Of a stretch of DNA of 7,090 nucleotides, positions 1 to 7,090 are shown piece by piece. The DNA comes from Acidobacteriota bacterium (GTDB lineage Bacteria; Acidobacteriota; Terriglobia; Versatilivoradales; Versatilivoraceae), in NCBI GenBank assembly GCA_026706225.1, contig JAPOZE010000146.1, positions 1 through 7,090 of the forward strand, written 5' to 3'. How positions within the stretch are numbered: the stretch's first letter is position 1; every line of letters starts with the position of its first letter. The notes under the pieces are model-generated. The model was given only the letters and a program-made list of their open reading frames with translations. It was not told the origin of the DNA and ran no database searches. The position numbers and the translations under genes are program-made.

Positions 1-776
1 GCTTGAAGCCGGGGCGGGGTCCGATCGGATCGGATGTTGGCCACGGGAGGGTCCTTGGCCTGAAACAGCGAGCCCTGATAGGTGGCCGGCAGGAAGCCGT
101 TGGTGAAGCAATCGATCCCGCCCGAGGGAATCACGCCTCCGTTCAGCACGATAAACCCGGGAAGATTCCGGTTTTCGCTGCCCAGTCCGTACACACTCCA
201 GGCCCCCAGGCTGGGCCGGCCCTGAATCCCGACGCCGGTGTGCAGAAAATAGTTGGCGCTGGTGTGTTCGGGAAACCTGGAGATGAGGGAGTGGATGATG
301 CAGAGGTCATCGACGTGGCGGGCGGTGTGCGGAAAGAGATCGCTGACCCACAGGCCGCTCTGGCCGTGGCGTCGAAAGTTCCAGGGCGACTGCAGGATGG
401 CCCCGACCTCCTGGAACTGGGTGGCTTCCAGCTTGCCGATGACTTCCCCGGGAGGCCGGCCGTGGAAGCGGTTCAGGAGGGGTTTGTAGTCAAAGCTGTC
501 GACCTGGGAAACTCCCCCTTCCATGTAGAGGAAGATGACGTTGCGAGCGCGCGGGCGCCAGTGGGGCAACTTCGGGGCCGCGGGGCCGTCCGACCCGGTT
601 TCGCTCGCCGGCCTGGTTCCGTAGGCAGGATCGGCCAGCAGCGCCGACAGCGCCAGGGCGCCGAAACCGGTGGAACAGCAGCGAAGCATCTGCCGCCGGG
701 TCAGCGGCTTGGGCAGGGTGTCCATGGAGAGGCTCGGCCGGACGGCTCCTGGATGCATCCGGATCTGAAGACTCAT
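1..776 (-). CDS. DUF1501 domain protein, Tat-type signal, C-terminus cut by window edge
   Basis: The frame is open for 258 codons from ATG 776-774 to base 1, so the C-terminal part is missing; family members are usually about 400-500 residues. A twin-arginine-like signal is visible: TRRQMLR at about 26-32, followed by the hydrophobic stretch GFGALALSALLA (37-48). DUF1501 hallmarks follow: GGVSQVDSFDYKP at 87-99, FRRHGQSGLWVSDLFPH at 134-150, a conserved-type His at 171, and GRPSLGAWSVYGLG at 186-199. DUF1501 belongs to the alkaline phosphatase/sulfatase-like clan, but its substrate is unknown; an exported hydrolase-like role is inference. The ATG overlaps the TGA of the upstream PSD1 gene (ATGA). 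A GGAA-type Shine-Dalgarno lies about 14 nt upstream, which is long, so translational coupling is likely. An internal ATG at 725-723 (residue 18) would also keep the signal, so the start is not certain. DUF1501 commonly sits directly after a PSD1 gene. Confidence 0.93.
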   Translation of the reverse strand, partial: MSLQIRMHPGAVRPSLSMDTLPKPLTRRQMLRCCSTGFGALALSALLADPAYGTRPASETGSDGPAAPKLPHWRPRARNVIFLYMEGGVSQVDSFDYKPLLNRFHGRPPGEVIGKLEATQFQEVGAILQSPWNFRRHGQSGLWVSDLFPHTARHVDDLCIIHSLISRFPEHTSANYFLHTGVGIQGRPSLGAWSVYGLGSENRNLPGFIVLNGGVIPSGGIDCFTNGFLPATYQGSLFQAKDPPVANIRSDRTPPRLQ

Positions 777-3700
777 CGAATATAGATCCATTCCTTCACA
801 TTGAAAAGCGCATGGCTCAGCGACTCCCAGGCAGACAGGCCGTTGTCCGAAGGGGTGCGCAGGCGGGACATCCGCTCCAGCGATTTCAGGCAGGCGTCCA
901 TTTCGGCCGGAGTAGGCGGCCGCCCGAAGGCCTCCAGATACATAAGCCGGATGCGCCGGGCGGGCGACACTTCGCCGCCGGCTTCCTCCAGGCGGCGGGC
1001 CCACCTGCGGGCCTGCTGGTGGAAGAAGGGATGATTCATCAGCGCCAGGGACTGGGCGGGAACGTTGGAAACGTCCCGCCGCCCCACCGTGGCGAAGGGC
1101 TTGGGCGTGTCGAAGGTCAGGAGCAGGGAGGAGAGAAAGTTCCGCCGGGCCGCCAGGTAGATGCTGCGGCGCCCGTTTCCGTCCAGGGGTCCCAGTTTCT
1201 TGGGAGCGCCTCGAAACAGGACCACGTCGCCCCTGTGAACCGGCACCGGCGGACCGGACATCTGCAGATCGAGACGTCCCGAAATCGCCAGGACCGCATC
1301 CCGGATGCTTTCCGCCTCCAGCCGCCGCAGGTTCATGCGATGCAGCAACCGGTTTTCGGGGTCGATCCGGGAGGCCGCCCGGTCGGATGCCCGGCTGGAC
1401 ATTCGATAGGATTGCGATAGCACGATTCTGCGTATCAATTGCTTGAGCGAACCCCTGGCCCGGACCCTGAACCAGTGGGAGAGGTGGTCCAGCAGTTCCG
1501 GGTGGCTCGGCCGTTCCCCAAGCCAGCCGAAGTTGTCCACCGAGGCCACGATGCCCCTCCCGAAGAGGTGGTGCCAGACCCGGTTTACCCAGACCCGGTC
1601 CAGCAGCGGATTGGAGGAAGCCGTCAGGACTTCGGCCAGCTTCAGGCGGCCGCTGCCCCCGCCGGAATCCAGGGGCCCCGGTCCGGCGACGGCTTCCAGG
1701 AATCTCCTGGGGACGCGGGGGCCTGGCTGGTGGGGCTCTCCCCGCTGCAGCAGGGGTTGATCGATTCCGTTGCCGTCGAGCAGAGCGGGGGCCGTGGTTG
1801 AGGCGGCTTGAATCCTGCTCAACAGTTCCTGCCGGCTGGAGAAGAATGGCTCCAGGGTTTGAAACCGCGTTATTCGTTCCGAAGGCGGCCCCAGGCTGAC
1901 GTGCGGGTGCCGAACCAGCCAGTCGGCAAGCCGGGCGAACGAGGCGGACCGGGAAGATCCGACGATGTCGCCGGCAGCCATGCGTTCGGAAGCCTCCAGC
2001 AGCAGCTCCTGGTAGGCCCGGGCCAGGTCGGGCAAGGACCTGCAGGCCGCCAGCCTGTCGATCAGGAGGCCCATGGGAGGCGCATAGGGAGTTGGCTCTC
2101 GTGCCGCTTCGATGACCATGGCGATCGCCAGGTCGTCCGATCCTTCGGGGCTGAACTCCAGGTGAACCCGATGGCCGCGGTGGGCGGTCAGATCGTGCTC
2201 GATCCAGCCCAGTTCAGGAACGTCTTTCCAGCGTTGGGTCAGCTCGTCGTAAAGGGGACCTTCCTGCAGGGTGTAGGAGTCGACGGTGGCGTAGACCCGA
2301 ACCGTTCCCCGGGCCAGATAGTAGAGCCTCCCCGTCTCCAGCGTGAAGGTAGGCGTGCGCAATGACCGGCCGGCACGCACCCAGTTGGGGAGGCGTTCGG
2401 GATTGCGTTCGGTTCCCGGCGCCAGTTCCAGAACGTCCCAGACCGGGTCCTTGTAGGCGCCCCCGTGCTGGTATACGCCGGCAATGGGAGAGGTGGAGCG
2501 CCTCCCCAACCGCACGTCGCCGGCCCTTCGAGGAGCGCCCCCGAATCCGGGTCCGTCCACCCGCCAGTCGACCGGGCCCGGGCTCGTGTAGTCTTGAATG
2601 ATCCGAGCACCCGAGGCCTGCAGGACCTCCTTCAGGCTGAGCTGCTTGCGCCAGGGATCGAAGACTTCTTTCAGGACTGCGGAAACACCTTGTGGATCAC
2701 GACCGTCCCAATGGTGGACGACCCGGGCAATGGGGTGCAGCGGGTCGGACGGGTCCTCGAGGGCGTTCCTGACCGCGTTGGCCCAGTGCTTCAGCAGCTT
2801 TACGTCGAGGCGCCGGGGCCAGGCGACCGACTCCGGCACTGATCCGCCGTCGTCGAAGCGGCATCCGGTTTCCCTTTCGGCTTCGACAAGTTCCCGCACC
2901 GCCATCAGGTATTCGGCCGCTTGTTGGAGGTACGGCCTCTGGGCCCGCCCCACCGCCTTCAGAATCCGGGGCCGATACTCCTCCGCCAGGGCCTCCAGCT
3001 CGAGAGCTACCTGCCGGTTGTGCTCCATCGACTGAAAGCGCACCTGGCGATAGCTGGAGCTCAACAGGAAACCGAACAGGGCATAGTAATCCCGCTGCGA
3101 AATGGCGTCGAACTTGTGGTCGTGGCAGCGGGCGCAGGAGACCGTCAATCCGAGGAAGGTCTTGCTCAACACGTCGATTCGGTTGTCGAGTCGCTCGATC
3201 TCATCCTGGAGCAGGTCAACCGGCGAATCCTCCTCTTCCCCGAAAAAGGGCCAACCGGTGGCAATCACCGATTCATTGGCGCCGGTAGCCGGGTCCAGTC
3301 GTGGAGCCGGCAGCAGGTCGCCCGCAACGTGTTCCGCCACCAATTGCGGGTAGGGAATATCGGCGTTGAACGCCCGCACCAGGTAATCTCGATACTGGAA
3401 GGCGTTGGCGATCAGGAAGTCGGTTTCGTGACCCCGCGATTCGGCGTAGTGCACCAGGTCCATCCAATGACGGGCCCAGCGTTCGCCGAACCGGGGCGAG
3501 GCCAGCAGGCGGTCCGCCACAAGGGCGTGGGCATCGGGTCGCCGGTCGTTGAGGAACCGCTGAATTTCTTCCGGAGAGGGAGGCAGGCCCGTCAAGGCGA
3601 AGGAAACCCGGCGCAGCCAGGTCCGCCGGTCCGCGGGCGGAGCGGGAGTCAGACCCTTTGGCTCGAGCTTGGACAGCAGAAACCGGTCTACGGGATCGCG

Positions 3701-4195
3701 GGGCCAACGGCTGTCCCGGGTGGAGGGAGGCGGTCGGCTGAGCGGGGGCTCCCAAATCCAGGGGTATCGCTGCTTGCGTTCTGCAAGGTCGAATCCTTCG
3801 GCGGCGGTTCCGGAATTTGGGGCAGGCTCGGTTTCGGGCCAGGGGGCTCCGGCTTCAATCCAGGCCCGAATGTCCTCGATGACCGATGCCGGAAGAGGGC
3901 CCGGCGGCGGCATCTTCAAATGCGGGTCCCGGTAGGTGACGGCCCGGTAGAGTCGACTTTGGAGCGGTTGCCCGGGAATCGCCACCGGCCCCGACCTGCC
4001 GCCCTCGAGCAGGGAGGACCGGGTGTCCAGGCGCAGGCTCGATTCCTGCCTCTCGGGGCCATGGCAGGAGATGCAGTGGGTGGCCAGAACCGGGCGAATT
4101 CTCTTCTCGAAGAACTCCGGACCTGCCTCGTCCGAGGAGCCTCCCCCAGCCGGGAGTGACAGCAACGGAAGCGCCACCGCCAAGCGAATCCACAT
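773..4195 (-). CDS. PSD1-family protein: PSCyt1 cytochrome c domain, DUF1549, DUF1553
   Basis: This 1140-residue exported protein has a hydrophobic N-terminal signal (about 1-20) and no lipobox. The PSCyt1 domain (about 25-120) carries the haem c motif CISCH (41-45) and a KMPP segment (94-97), whose Met is the likely distal ligand. The PSCyt2/DUF1549 domain (about 164-376) includes GLPPSPEEI, RFGERWARHWMDLVHYAES and a second CxxCH in CARCHDHKFD (354-363). A poorly assigned middle region (about 380-840) contains a beta-rich stretch at about 615-700 (LRTPTFTLETGRLYYLARG). The PSD1/DUF1553 domain (about 850-1110) has NPLLDRVWVNRVWHHLFGRG, RRSIYL near 1009 and NVPAQSLALMN near 1044. The domain order is standard for the family. 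A c-type cytochrome attached to unknown domains suggests a periplasmic redox or glycan-related role, but the function is not established. The ATG is preceded by AGGAG at 8 nt. It follows the oxidoreductase gene by 34 nt and overlaps the DUF1501 gene by 4 nt. Confidence 0.96.
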   Translation of the reverse strand: MWIRLAVALPLLSLPAGGGSSDEAGPEFFEKRIRPVLATHCISCHGPERQESSLRLDTRSSLLEGGRSGPVAIPGQPLQSRLYRAVTYRDPHLKMPPPGPLPASVIEDIRAWIEAGAPWPETEPAPNSGTAAEGFDLAERKQRYPWIWEPPLSRPPPSTRDSRWPRDPVDRFLLSKLEPKGLTPAPPADRRTWLRRVSFALTGLPPSPEEIQRFLNDRRPDAHALVADRLLASPRFGERWARHWMDLVHYAESRGHETDFLIANAFQYRDYLVRAFNADIPYPQLVAEHVAGDLLPAPRLDPATGANESVIATGWPFFGEEEDSPVDLLQDEIERLDNRIDVLSKTFLGLTVSCARCHDHKFDAISQRDYYALFGFLLSSSYRQVRFQSMEHNRQVALELEALAEEYRPRILKAVGRAQRPYLQQAAEYLMAVRELVEAERETGCRFDDGGSVPESVAWPRRLDVKLLKHWANAVRNALEDPSDPLHPIARVVHHWDGRDPQGVSAVLKEVFDPWRKQLSLKEVLQASGARIIQDYTSPGPVDWRVDGPGFGGAPRRAGDVRLGRRSTSPIAGVYQHGGAYKDPVWDVLELAPGTERNPERLPNWVRAGRSLRTPTFTLETGRLYYLARGTVRVYATVDSYTLQEGPLYDELTQRWKDVPELGWIEHDLTAHRGHRVHLEFSPEGSDDLAIAMVIEAAREPTPYAPPMGLLIDRLAACRSLPDLARAYQELLLEASERMAAGDIVGSSRSASFARLADWLVRHPHVSLGPPSERITRFQTLEPFFSSRQELLSRIQAASTTAPALLDGNGIDQPLLQRGEPHQPGPRVPRRFLEAVAGPGPLDSGGGSGRLKLAEVLTASSNPLLDRVWVNRVWHHLFGRGIVASVDNFGWLGERPSHPELLDHLSHWFRVRARGSLKQLIRRIVLSQSYRMSSRASDRAASRIDPENRLLHRMNLRRLEAESIRDAVLAISGRLDLQMSGPPVPVHRGDVVLFRGAPKKLGPLDGNGRRSIYLAARRNFLSSLLLTFDTPKPFATVGRRDVSNVPAQSLALMNHPFFHQQARRWARRLEEAGGEVSPARRIRLMYLEAFGRPPTPAEMDACLKSLERMSRLRTPSDNGLSAWESLSHALFNVKEWIYIR

Positions 4196-4203
4196 CAGCC
4201 AAG

Positions 4204-4208
4204 CTCCT
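4204..4208 (-). promoter_or_regulatory. Ribosome binding site of the PSD1 gene
   Basis: On the minus strand the sequence reads AGGAG, then 8 nt, then the ATG at 4195-4193. This is the clearest Shine-Dalgarno in the window, and it fixes the PSD1 start and supports its independent initiation within the operon. Confidence 0.75.
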
Positions 4209-4229
4209 ATATCGTTCTACAGCGCTCAG

Positions 4230-5345
4230 TCAGGCGGGGGCCAGGTCGATCCACCGCCCTTCCGCGCCGGACAGCTCGCAGGCCCCGATCAGCCTCTGGG
4301 CATCCAGCCCGTCGGAGATATGGGGCAGGTGCGGCACACTGCGGTGTCCCCGGTCTCCCTTCCGGACGGCCGACACGAAATCGGCAATCAGCCGATTCCA
4401 GGTGTGCTGCCCCGAAAGAACCTCTGCGGGTTGGCAGTCCGCCTCGGACACTTCCAGCACGACCGGGTCCTTGTCCCGGGACCGTTGCCGGACCACCTGC
4501 AACTCGTTGCACAGTGTCATCCGGCGTTGGCTGTCCTGGTCCTGCGGCACGGTCTCCCACTGGCTGCTCAGGGTCAAGGTGCCTTCCATCCCGCCAACCA
4601 CGATTCTCCGTTCCGGCTGGCCGGGGTTGATCAGCAAGCGAAAATTCCCGACACTCCCGTCGGATGTCTCGGCCAGCACCGAAGCAAACGTCTCCGGGTT
4701 CTTCTGTGCGGGTCGGGTTCGGTGCTGAGAGCCGGGGGCCGACCGTAGAGAGCATGCCAGGCGCTGGAATCGCCAGCCGGTGAGGTGCCGGGCGCGATCG
4801 AATTCATGGCTGCCCATCTCCCGCAGCACCCCGCTGTTGGCCCTCCAGGGATCCAATCCGGGGCTGAAGCAGAGCCGCCACTCGGTCCGGATGTCGAGTG
4901 GTTTGCCGATCTGGCCTTCCCGGAGCGCCCGCCACAAGGTCAGACAGGCCGGAGAATAGCGCCAGTTGAAGCTGATGGCCGTAACCGTTTCGGCCTCGCC
5001 GGCGGCCCTCGCCATGGCCTCGGCTTCCGGCACGTCCCAGGCCAGCGGCTTTTCCACCAGAACGTGGCGTCCATTGGCGAGAGCATAGGCAAAGGGCTCC
5101 AGGCGGAGAACCGGATCGGTGGCGATGCTGACGATGTCGACCCGGCTCCTGTCGATCATTCGGCGCCAGTCGTCGAAAACTTCCAACTCCGGGGCTTTCA
5201 GGTCAGCGGCCAGCCTCTCGGCCTTGCCCCGGCTGCGGTTCCAGAGGGCGGTCAGGCTGACGCCCGGGAGGCGCGCAAAAGCCCGGGCCTGGCAACGTCC
5301 GGCGCGACCGGTTCCGATGATTCCGACTCGCAGGGCATTGGCCAC
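4230..5345 (-). CDS. Gfo/Idh/MocA family NAD(P)-dependent oxidoreductase
   Basis: This 371-residue protein is a normal length for the family and has no signal peptide, so it is probably cytoplasmic. The N-terminal Rossmann fold starts at once with the dinucleotide motif GTGRAG (11-16). The catalytic-site signature EKP (98-100, in HVLVEKPLAWD) supplies the conserved Lys. FNWRYSPA (126-133) opens the second, substrate-binding alpha/beta domain, and GSHEFD (178-183) is the family GxHxxD element. Members oxidise or reduce a hydroxyl/keto group on sugars, sugar acids or inositols; the specific substrate cannot be read here. The start is GTG at 5345-5343; there is no better in-frame ATG, and only five residues precede the first beta strand, so little can be trimmed. 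It lies 40 nt after the aminotransferase and 34 nt before the PSD1 gene. Being next to an aminotransferase, it may make the keto substrate that the partner aminates, or act in the reverse direction. Confidence 0.93.
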   Translation of the reverse strand: MANALRVGIIGTGRAGRCQARAFARLPGVSLTALWNRSRGKAERLAADLKAPELEVFDDWRRMIDRSRVDIVSIATDPVLRLEPFAYALANGRHVLVEKPLAWDVPEAEAMARAAGEAETVTAISFNWRYSPACLTLWRALREGQIGKPLDIRTEWRLCFSPGLDPWRANSGVLREMGSHEFDRARHLTGWRFQRLACSLRSAPGSQHRTRPAQKNPETFASVLAETSDGSVGNFRLLINPGQPERRIVVGGMEGTLTLSSQWETVPQDQDSQRRMTLCNELQVVRQRSRDKDPVVLEVSEADCQPAEVLSGQHTWNRLIADFVSAVRKGDRGHRSVPHLPHISDGLDAQRLIGACELSGAEGRWIDLAPA

Positions 5346-5356
5346 GGGTGTTGGTG

Positions 5357-5360
5357 TCCT
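5357..5360 (-). promoter_or_regulatory. Probable ribosome binding site of the oxidoreductase gene (GTG start)
   Basis: The minus strand reads AGGA with 11 nt before the GTG at 5345. The match is short and the spacing slightly long, but it is the best candidate in the 40-nt gap after the aminotransferase stop and supports the non-ATG start. Confidence 0.4.
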
Positions 5361-5385
5361 GTCACAGAAACAAGGTCCGGGATCC

Positions 5386-6747
5386 TCAGGTTGGCTGCAC
5401 CGGCAGGGCGGCGCCCAGCCAACGACGGATTTCGTCGAGATTGGCCGCCCCTCCGTCCATCAGTTCCCCCGGCAGTTGCAGTTTGGCCACCTCGTCGATT
5501 TGGGAGAAAACCTTGCGAAACCCCTCAGCCATGAAATCGATGATTTGGCGGCTGGCGGCAGTGGGCGCTTCCATCACCAGAGAGGTCTCTTCCACCACCC
5601 GGGTGGCCTCCGGATAGTCCCGGGGGGCGTAGACACGATCGGCGGGCCAGGGGCGTCGCCAGGGATGGTTGGCCTCGAACTCCTCCGGCCGGGTGAAGAG
5701 GGGCAGAGAAGGAATGGTCCAGTTCATCCAGGAGCGGCACAGCACCCCCTCCGCTCCCAGGGCTGCCACGACCTTGGCGCGGAATTCGGATGGCTTCAGA
5801 TCCAGACCGGCGGCCCGAGGGTCGAAGCGCACCCGATAGAGGTGGTAGGCGTGGCTCCTGTCGGGAGGAACCCGCGGCGGGATCACCCCGGGCAAGTCCT
5901 GAATCTGGCGGGTCAGGTGTTCGCACAGGGATTGTCTCTGGCCGTTCAATTGGTCGATTCTGGCCAACTGGCCTCGGGCCAGGGCAGCCGAGACCACGCT
6001 GCAGCGATAGTTGTGGCCCAGGGTCGCCAGCGGGTACTTCTGCTCCTCTCGCGGCTTGTGAAAACGGACCCGCAGCCAGAGGCCGTCCACCCGTTCGAAA
6101 TAGTGCCGGTGGCGGGTCGCGAAAATCCCGGCTTCGCCCGCCGGCAGATTCTTCATGGCGTTGATGCTGAAGGCGGCTGCGTCTCCCAGGTTTCCGACGA
6201 ACCGCCCCCTGTAGGTTGCCCCGGGAGCATGGGCCGCGTCCTCGATGACGGCCAGATCGTGTTGCCGTGCAATGGCGTTGATCTCGTCCATGTCGGCCGG
6301 AAGCCCCGAGAGATGGACCGGCAGGATGGCCTTGGTCCTGGAGGTGATGTGCCGCTCGATTTGGGCCGGATCCATGTTGCAGGAGTCGGGATGGACATCC
6401 ACGAACACGGGCACCGCCCCTTGATGGAGAACCGTGAGCGCCCCCGAGAGAAAGGTGTAGGCCGGAACCAGGACTTCATCGCCGGGACCGACACCGGCGG
6501 CCCACAGCGCCATGTGCAGGGCATCGGAGCCGGCGCCGACGGCGCAGACATGGGGAATGTCCATGCGCTGCGACCACTCCTGCTCCAGCGCGGCGATCTG
6601 GGGCGCGTCGCACCCGCCGAGCTGCTCTTCTCGCAGGACCCGGCACAGCTCATCGAGTTCCGCTTGGCTGTAGCGCGGCCAGCGGGCTCGCTCGATCCCC
6701 TCCGGCATGGCGGGCTCGCCACCCAGAATGGCCAGTTTCCGTGTCAT
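5386..6747 (-). CDS. DegT/DnrJ/EryC1/StrS family PLP-dependent aminotransferase
   Basis: This 453-residue fold-type I aminotransferase has no signal peptide. Visible features are the phosphate-binding region GAGSDALHMAL (71-81, where many relatives have SGTDAL), PAYTF at 95-99, the cofactor Asp in EDAAHAPGA (169-177, D170), and the Schiff-base Lys K199 in FSINAMKNLPAGEAG (193-207). All catalytic residues are present, so it should be active rather than a regulatory homologue. The family transfers an amino group, usually from Glu or Gln, to keto sugars, keto cyclitols or related ring ketones. The length exceeds the common 370-400 residues because of a C-terminal section of about 50-60 residues, as in the AHBA synthase/inosose aminotransferase branch; that placement is by eye only. 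The ATG is at 6747-6745 with no good Shine-Dalgarno, so this start may rely on a weak or leaderless signal. It is first in the operon, 40 nt before the oxidoreductase. Confidence 0.94.
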   Translation of the reverse strand: MTRKLAILGGEPAMPEGIERARWPRYSQAELDELCRVLREEQLGGCDAPQIAALEQEWSQRMDIPHVCAVGAGSDALHMALWAAGVGPGDEVLVPAYTFLSGALTVLHQGAVPVFVDVHPDSCNMDPAQIERHITSRTKAILPVHLSGLPADMDEINAIARQHDLAVIEDAAHAPGATYRGRFVGNLGDAAAFSINAMKNLPAGEAGIFATRHRHYFERVDGLWLRVRFHKPREEQKYPLATLGHNYRCSVVSAALARGQLARIDQLNGQRQSLCEHLTRQIQDLPGVIPPRVPPDRSHAYHLYRVRFDPRAAGLDLKPSEFRAKVVAALGAEGVLCRSWMNWTIPSLPLFTRPEEFEANHPWRRPWPADRVYAPRDYPEATRVVEETSLVMEAPTAASRQIIDFMAEGFRKVFSQIDEVAKLQLPGELMDGGAANLDEIRRWLGAALPVQPT

Positions 6748-6759
6748 GGTGGTATAGAG

Positions 6760-6776
6760 GTGGTGGGCGCGACCAC
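6760..6776. repeat. Short inverted repeat in the leader of the first gene
   Basis: GTGGT and ACCAC flank a 7-nt GC-rich loop, just 12 nt upstream of the aminotransferase start. It could fold in the 5' leader or be a small operator half-site pair. The stem is only 5 bp and may be chance. Confidence 0.2.
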
Positions 6777-6802
6777 TACCGAAAATATTCCATATGTTGT
6801 TG

Positions 6803-6831
6803 AAATTAAATAACTACAGTTCCTTCTTCAA
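6803..6831 (-). promoter_or_regulatory. Weak candidate promoter for the operon
   Basis: On the minus strand TTGAAG (6831-6826) and TAATTT (6808-6803) are separated by 17 nt, in the AT-rich patch upstream of the first gene. The -35 is a partial match and the -10 is poor (3 of 6 to TATAAT), so this is a suggestion only. It would give a leader of roughly 50 nt before the aminotransferase ATG. Confidence 0.22.
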
Positions 6832-7090
6832 GTAAAGTTGCCCCCCAAGATGCCCCTTAATTGTTGATTGCGATTGCCAACTTCCCCAAAGCCTTTTCGT
6901 CCTCGGCGGCCTCTTGGTAAAGTATTTCCCCTCAGGCACCCTGCTCTCAAAGCTCAACCGCTTCCTCGATCGCGACTAAGGGTCGATGGCCCAAGCCTCA
7001 TCTGCAGATCCAGTATCCGCGTCGGCCACGTCGCCTCCGTCTCCACAAGAATTACTTCGGTATTGCGCTTCTGTCACGGCCACTACGGGG

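Larger units (their letters stand above)
6748..7090. other. Region upstream of the operon with no recognised gene
   Basis: Part of this stretch, about 6780-6840, is clearly AT-richer than the coding block. It holds the weak promoter candidate and the short inverted repeat. Three short reading frames were read and none was recognised: a plus-strand stop-to-stop frame at 6836-6979 without an ATG, a plus-strand frame from ATG 6986 open to the window edge (35 codons, rich in Ser, Ala and Pro), and a minus-strand frame of about 40 codons ending at the TGA at 6956-6954. None has a convincing ribosome binding site or family motif. It may be intergenic DNA, a remnant of a decayed gene, or the start of a neighbouring plus-strand gene cut by the window. 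Confidence 0.5.

Noticed and set aside
3..785. Plus-strand reading frame of 260 codons at the window start
   Set aside because: The minus strand in the same place encodes a clear DUF1501 protein open to the window edge; the plus frame is its shadow.
2921..4159. Plus-strand reading frame of 412 codons
   Set aside because: It is fully antisense to the PSD1 gene, whose haem and domain motifs are unambiguous. The product is Gly-, Pro- and Arg-rich without a domain.
4196..4229. Possible terminator between the oxidoreductase and PSD1 genes
   Set aside because: The 34-nt gap has no GC-rich hairpin followed by a T tract; it mainly holds the PSD1 ribosome binding site.
4207..4755. Minus-strand alternative frame of 182 codons within the oxidoreductase gene
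   Set aside because: It overlaps the 3' part of a gene with intact motifs in another frame and has no recognisable domain.
5119..6813. Plus-strand reading frame of 564 codons
   Set aside because: It lies antisense to the aminotransferase and oxidoreductase, both of which carry clear family motifs. Long opposite-strand frames are expected in GC-rich coding DNA, and its translation shows no recognisable motif.
6986..7090. Possible plus-strand gene start running off the window
   Set aside because: Only 35 codons are visible, of low-complexity Ser/Ala/Pro-rich composition, with a poorly spaced AAGGG upstream. That is too little to call a gene.

Overview
The window is GC-rich and carries one co-directional block of four genes, all on the minus strand, so transcription runs from high to low coordinates. 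In order they are a DegT/DnrJ/EryC1/StrS-type PLP aminotransferase (6747-5386), a Gfo/Idh/MocA-type NAD(P)-dependent oxidoreductase (5345-4230), a large exported PSCyt1-PSCyt2-PSD1 protein (DUF1549/DUF1553, 4195-773), and a DUF1501 protein that leaves the window at base 1 (776-1, C-terminus missing). Gaps are 40 nt and 34 nt, and the last pair overlaps by 4 nt (ATGA), so this looks like a single operon.

Adjacent DUF1549/DUF1553 and DUF1501 genes are characteristic of the Planctomycetota/Verrucomicrobiota group and of some Acidobacteriota, so the source is probably from one of those lineages. The sequence does not decide which. There are no rRNA, tRNA, CRISPR or insertion-sequence signals.

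Region by region: 6748-7090 is a partly AT-rich stretch upstream of the operon with a weak promoter candidate and no recognisable gene. 4230-6747 encodes two enzymes without export signals that could act in sequence on a sugar or cyclitol (oxidise a hydroxyl to a ketone, then transaminate it, or the reverse). 1-4195 encodes two exported proteins: a putative c-type cytochrome fusion with a Sec-like signal, and an AlkP-clan DUF1501 protein with a twin-arginine-like signal.

A working model, which is inference only, is a carbohydrate-processing locus in which the exported pair acts on an external polymer or its substituents and the other pair handles or makes an amino-sugar or aminocyclitol. The molecular function of PSD1/DUF1501 pairs is not established. 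All long plus-strand reading frames are antisense shadows of these genes.
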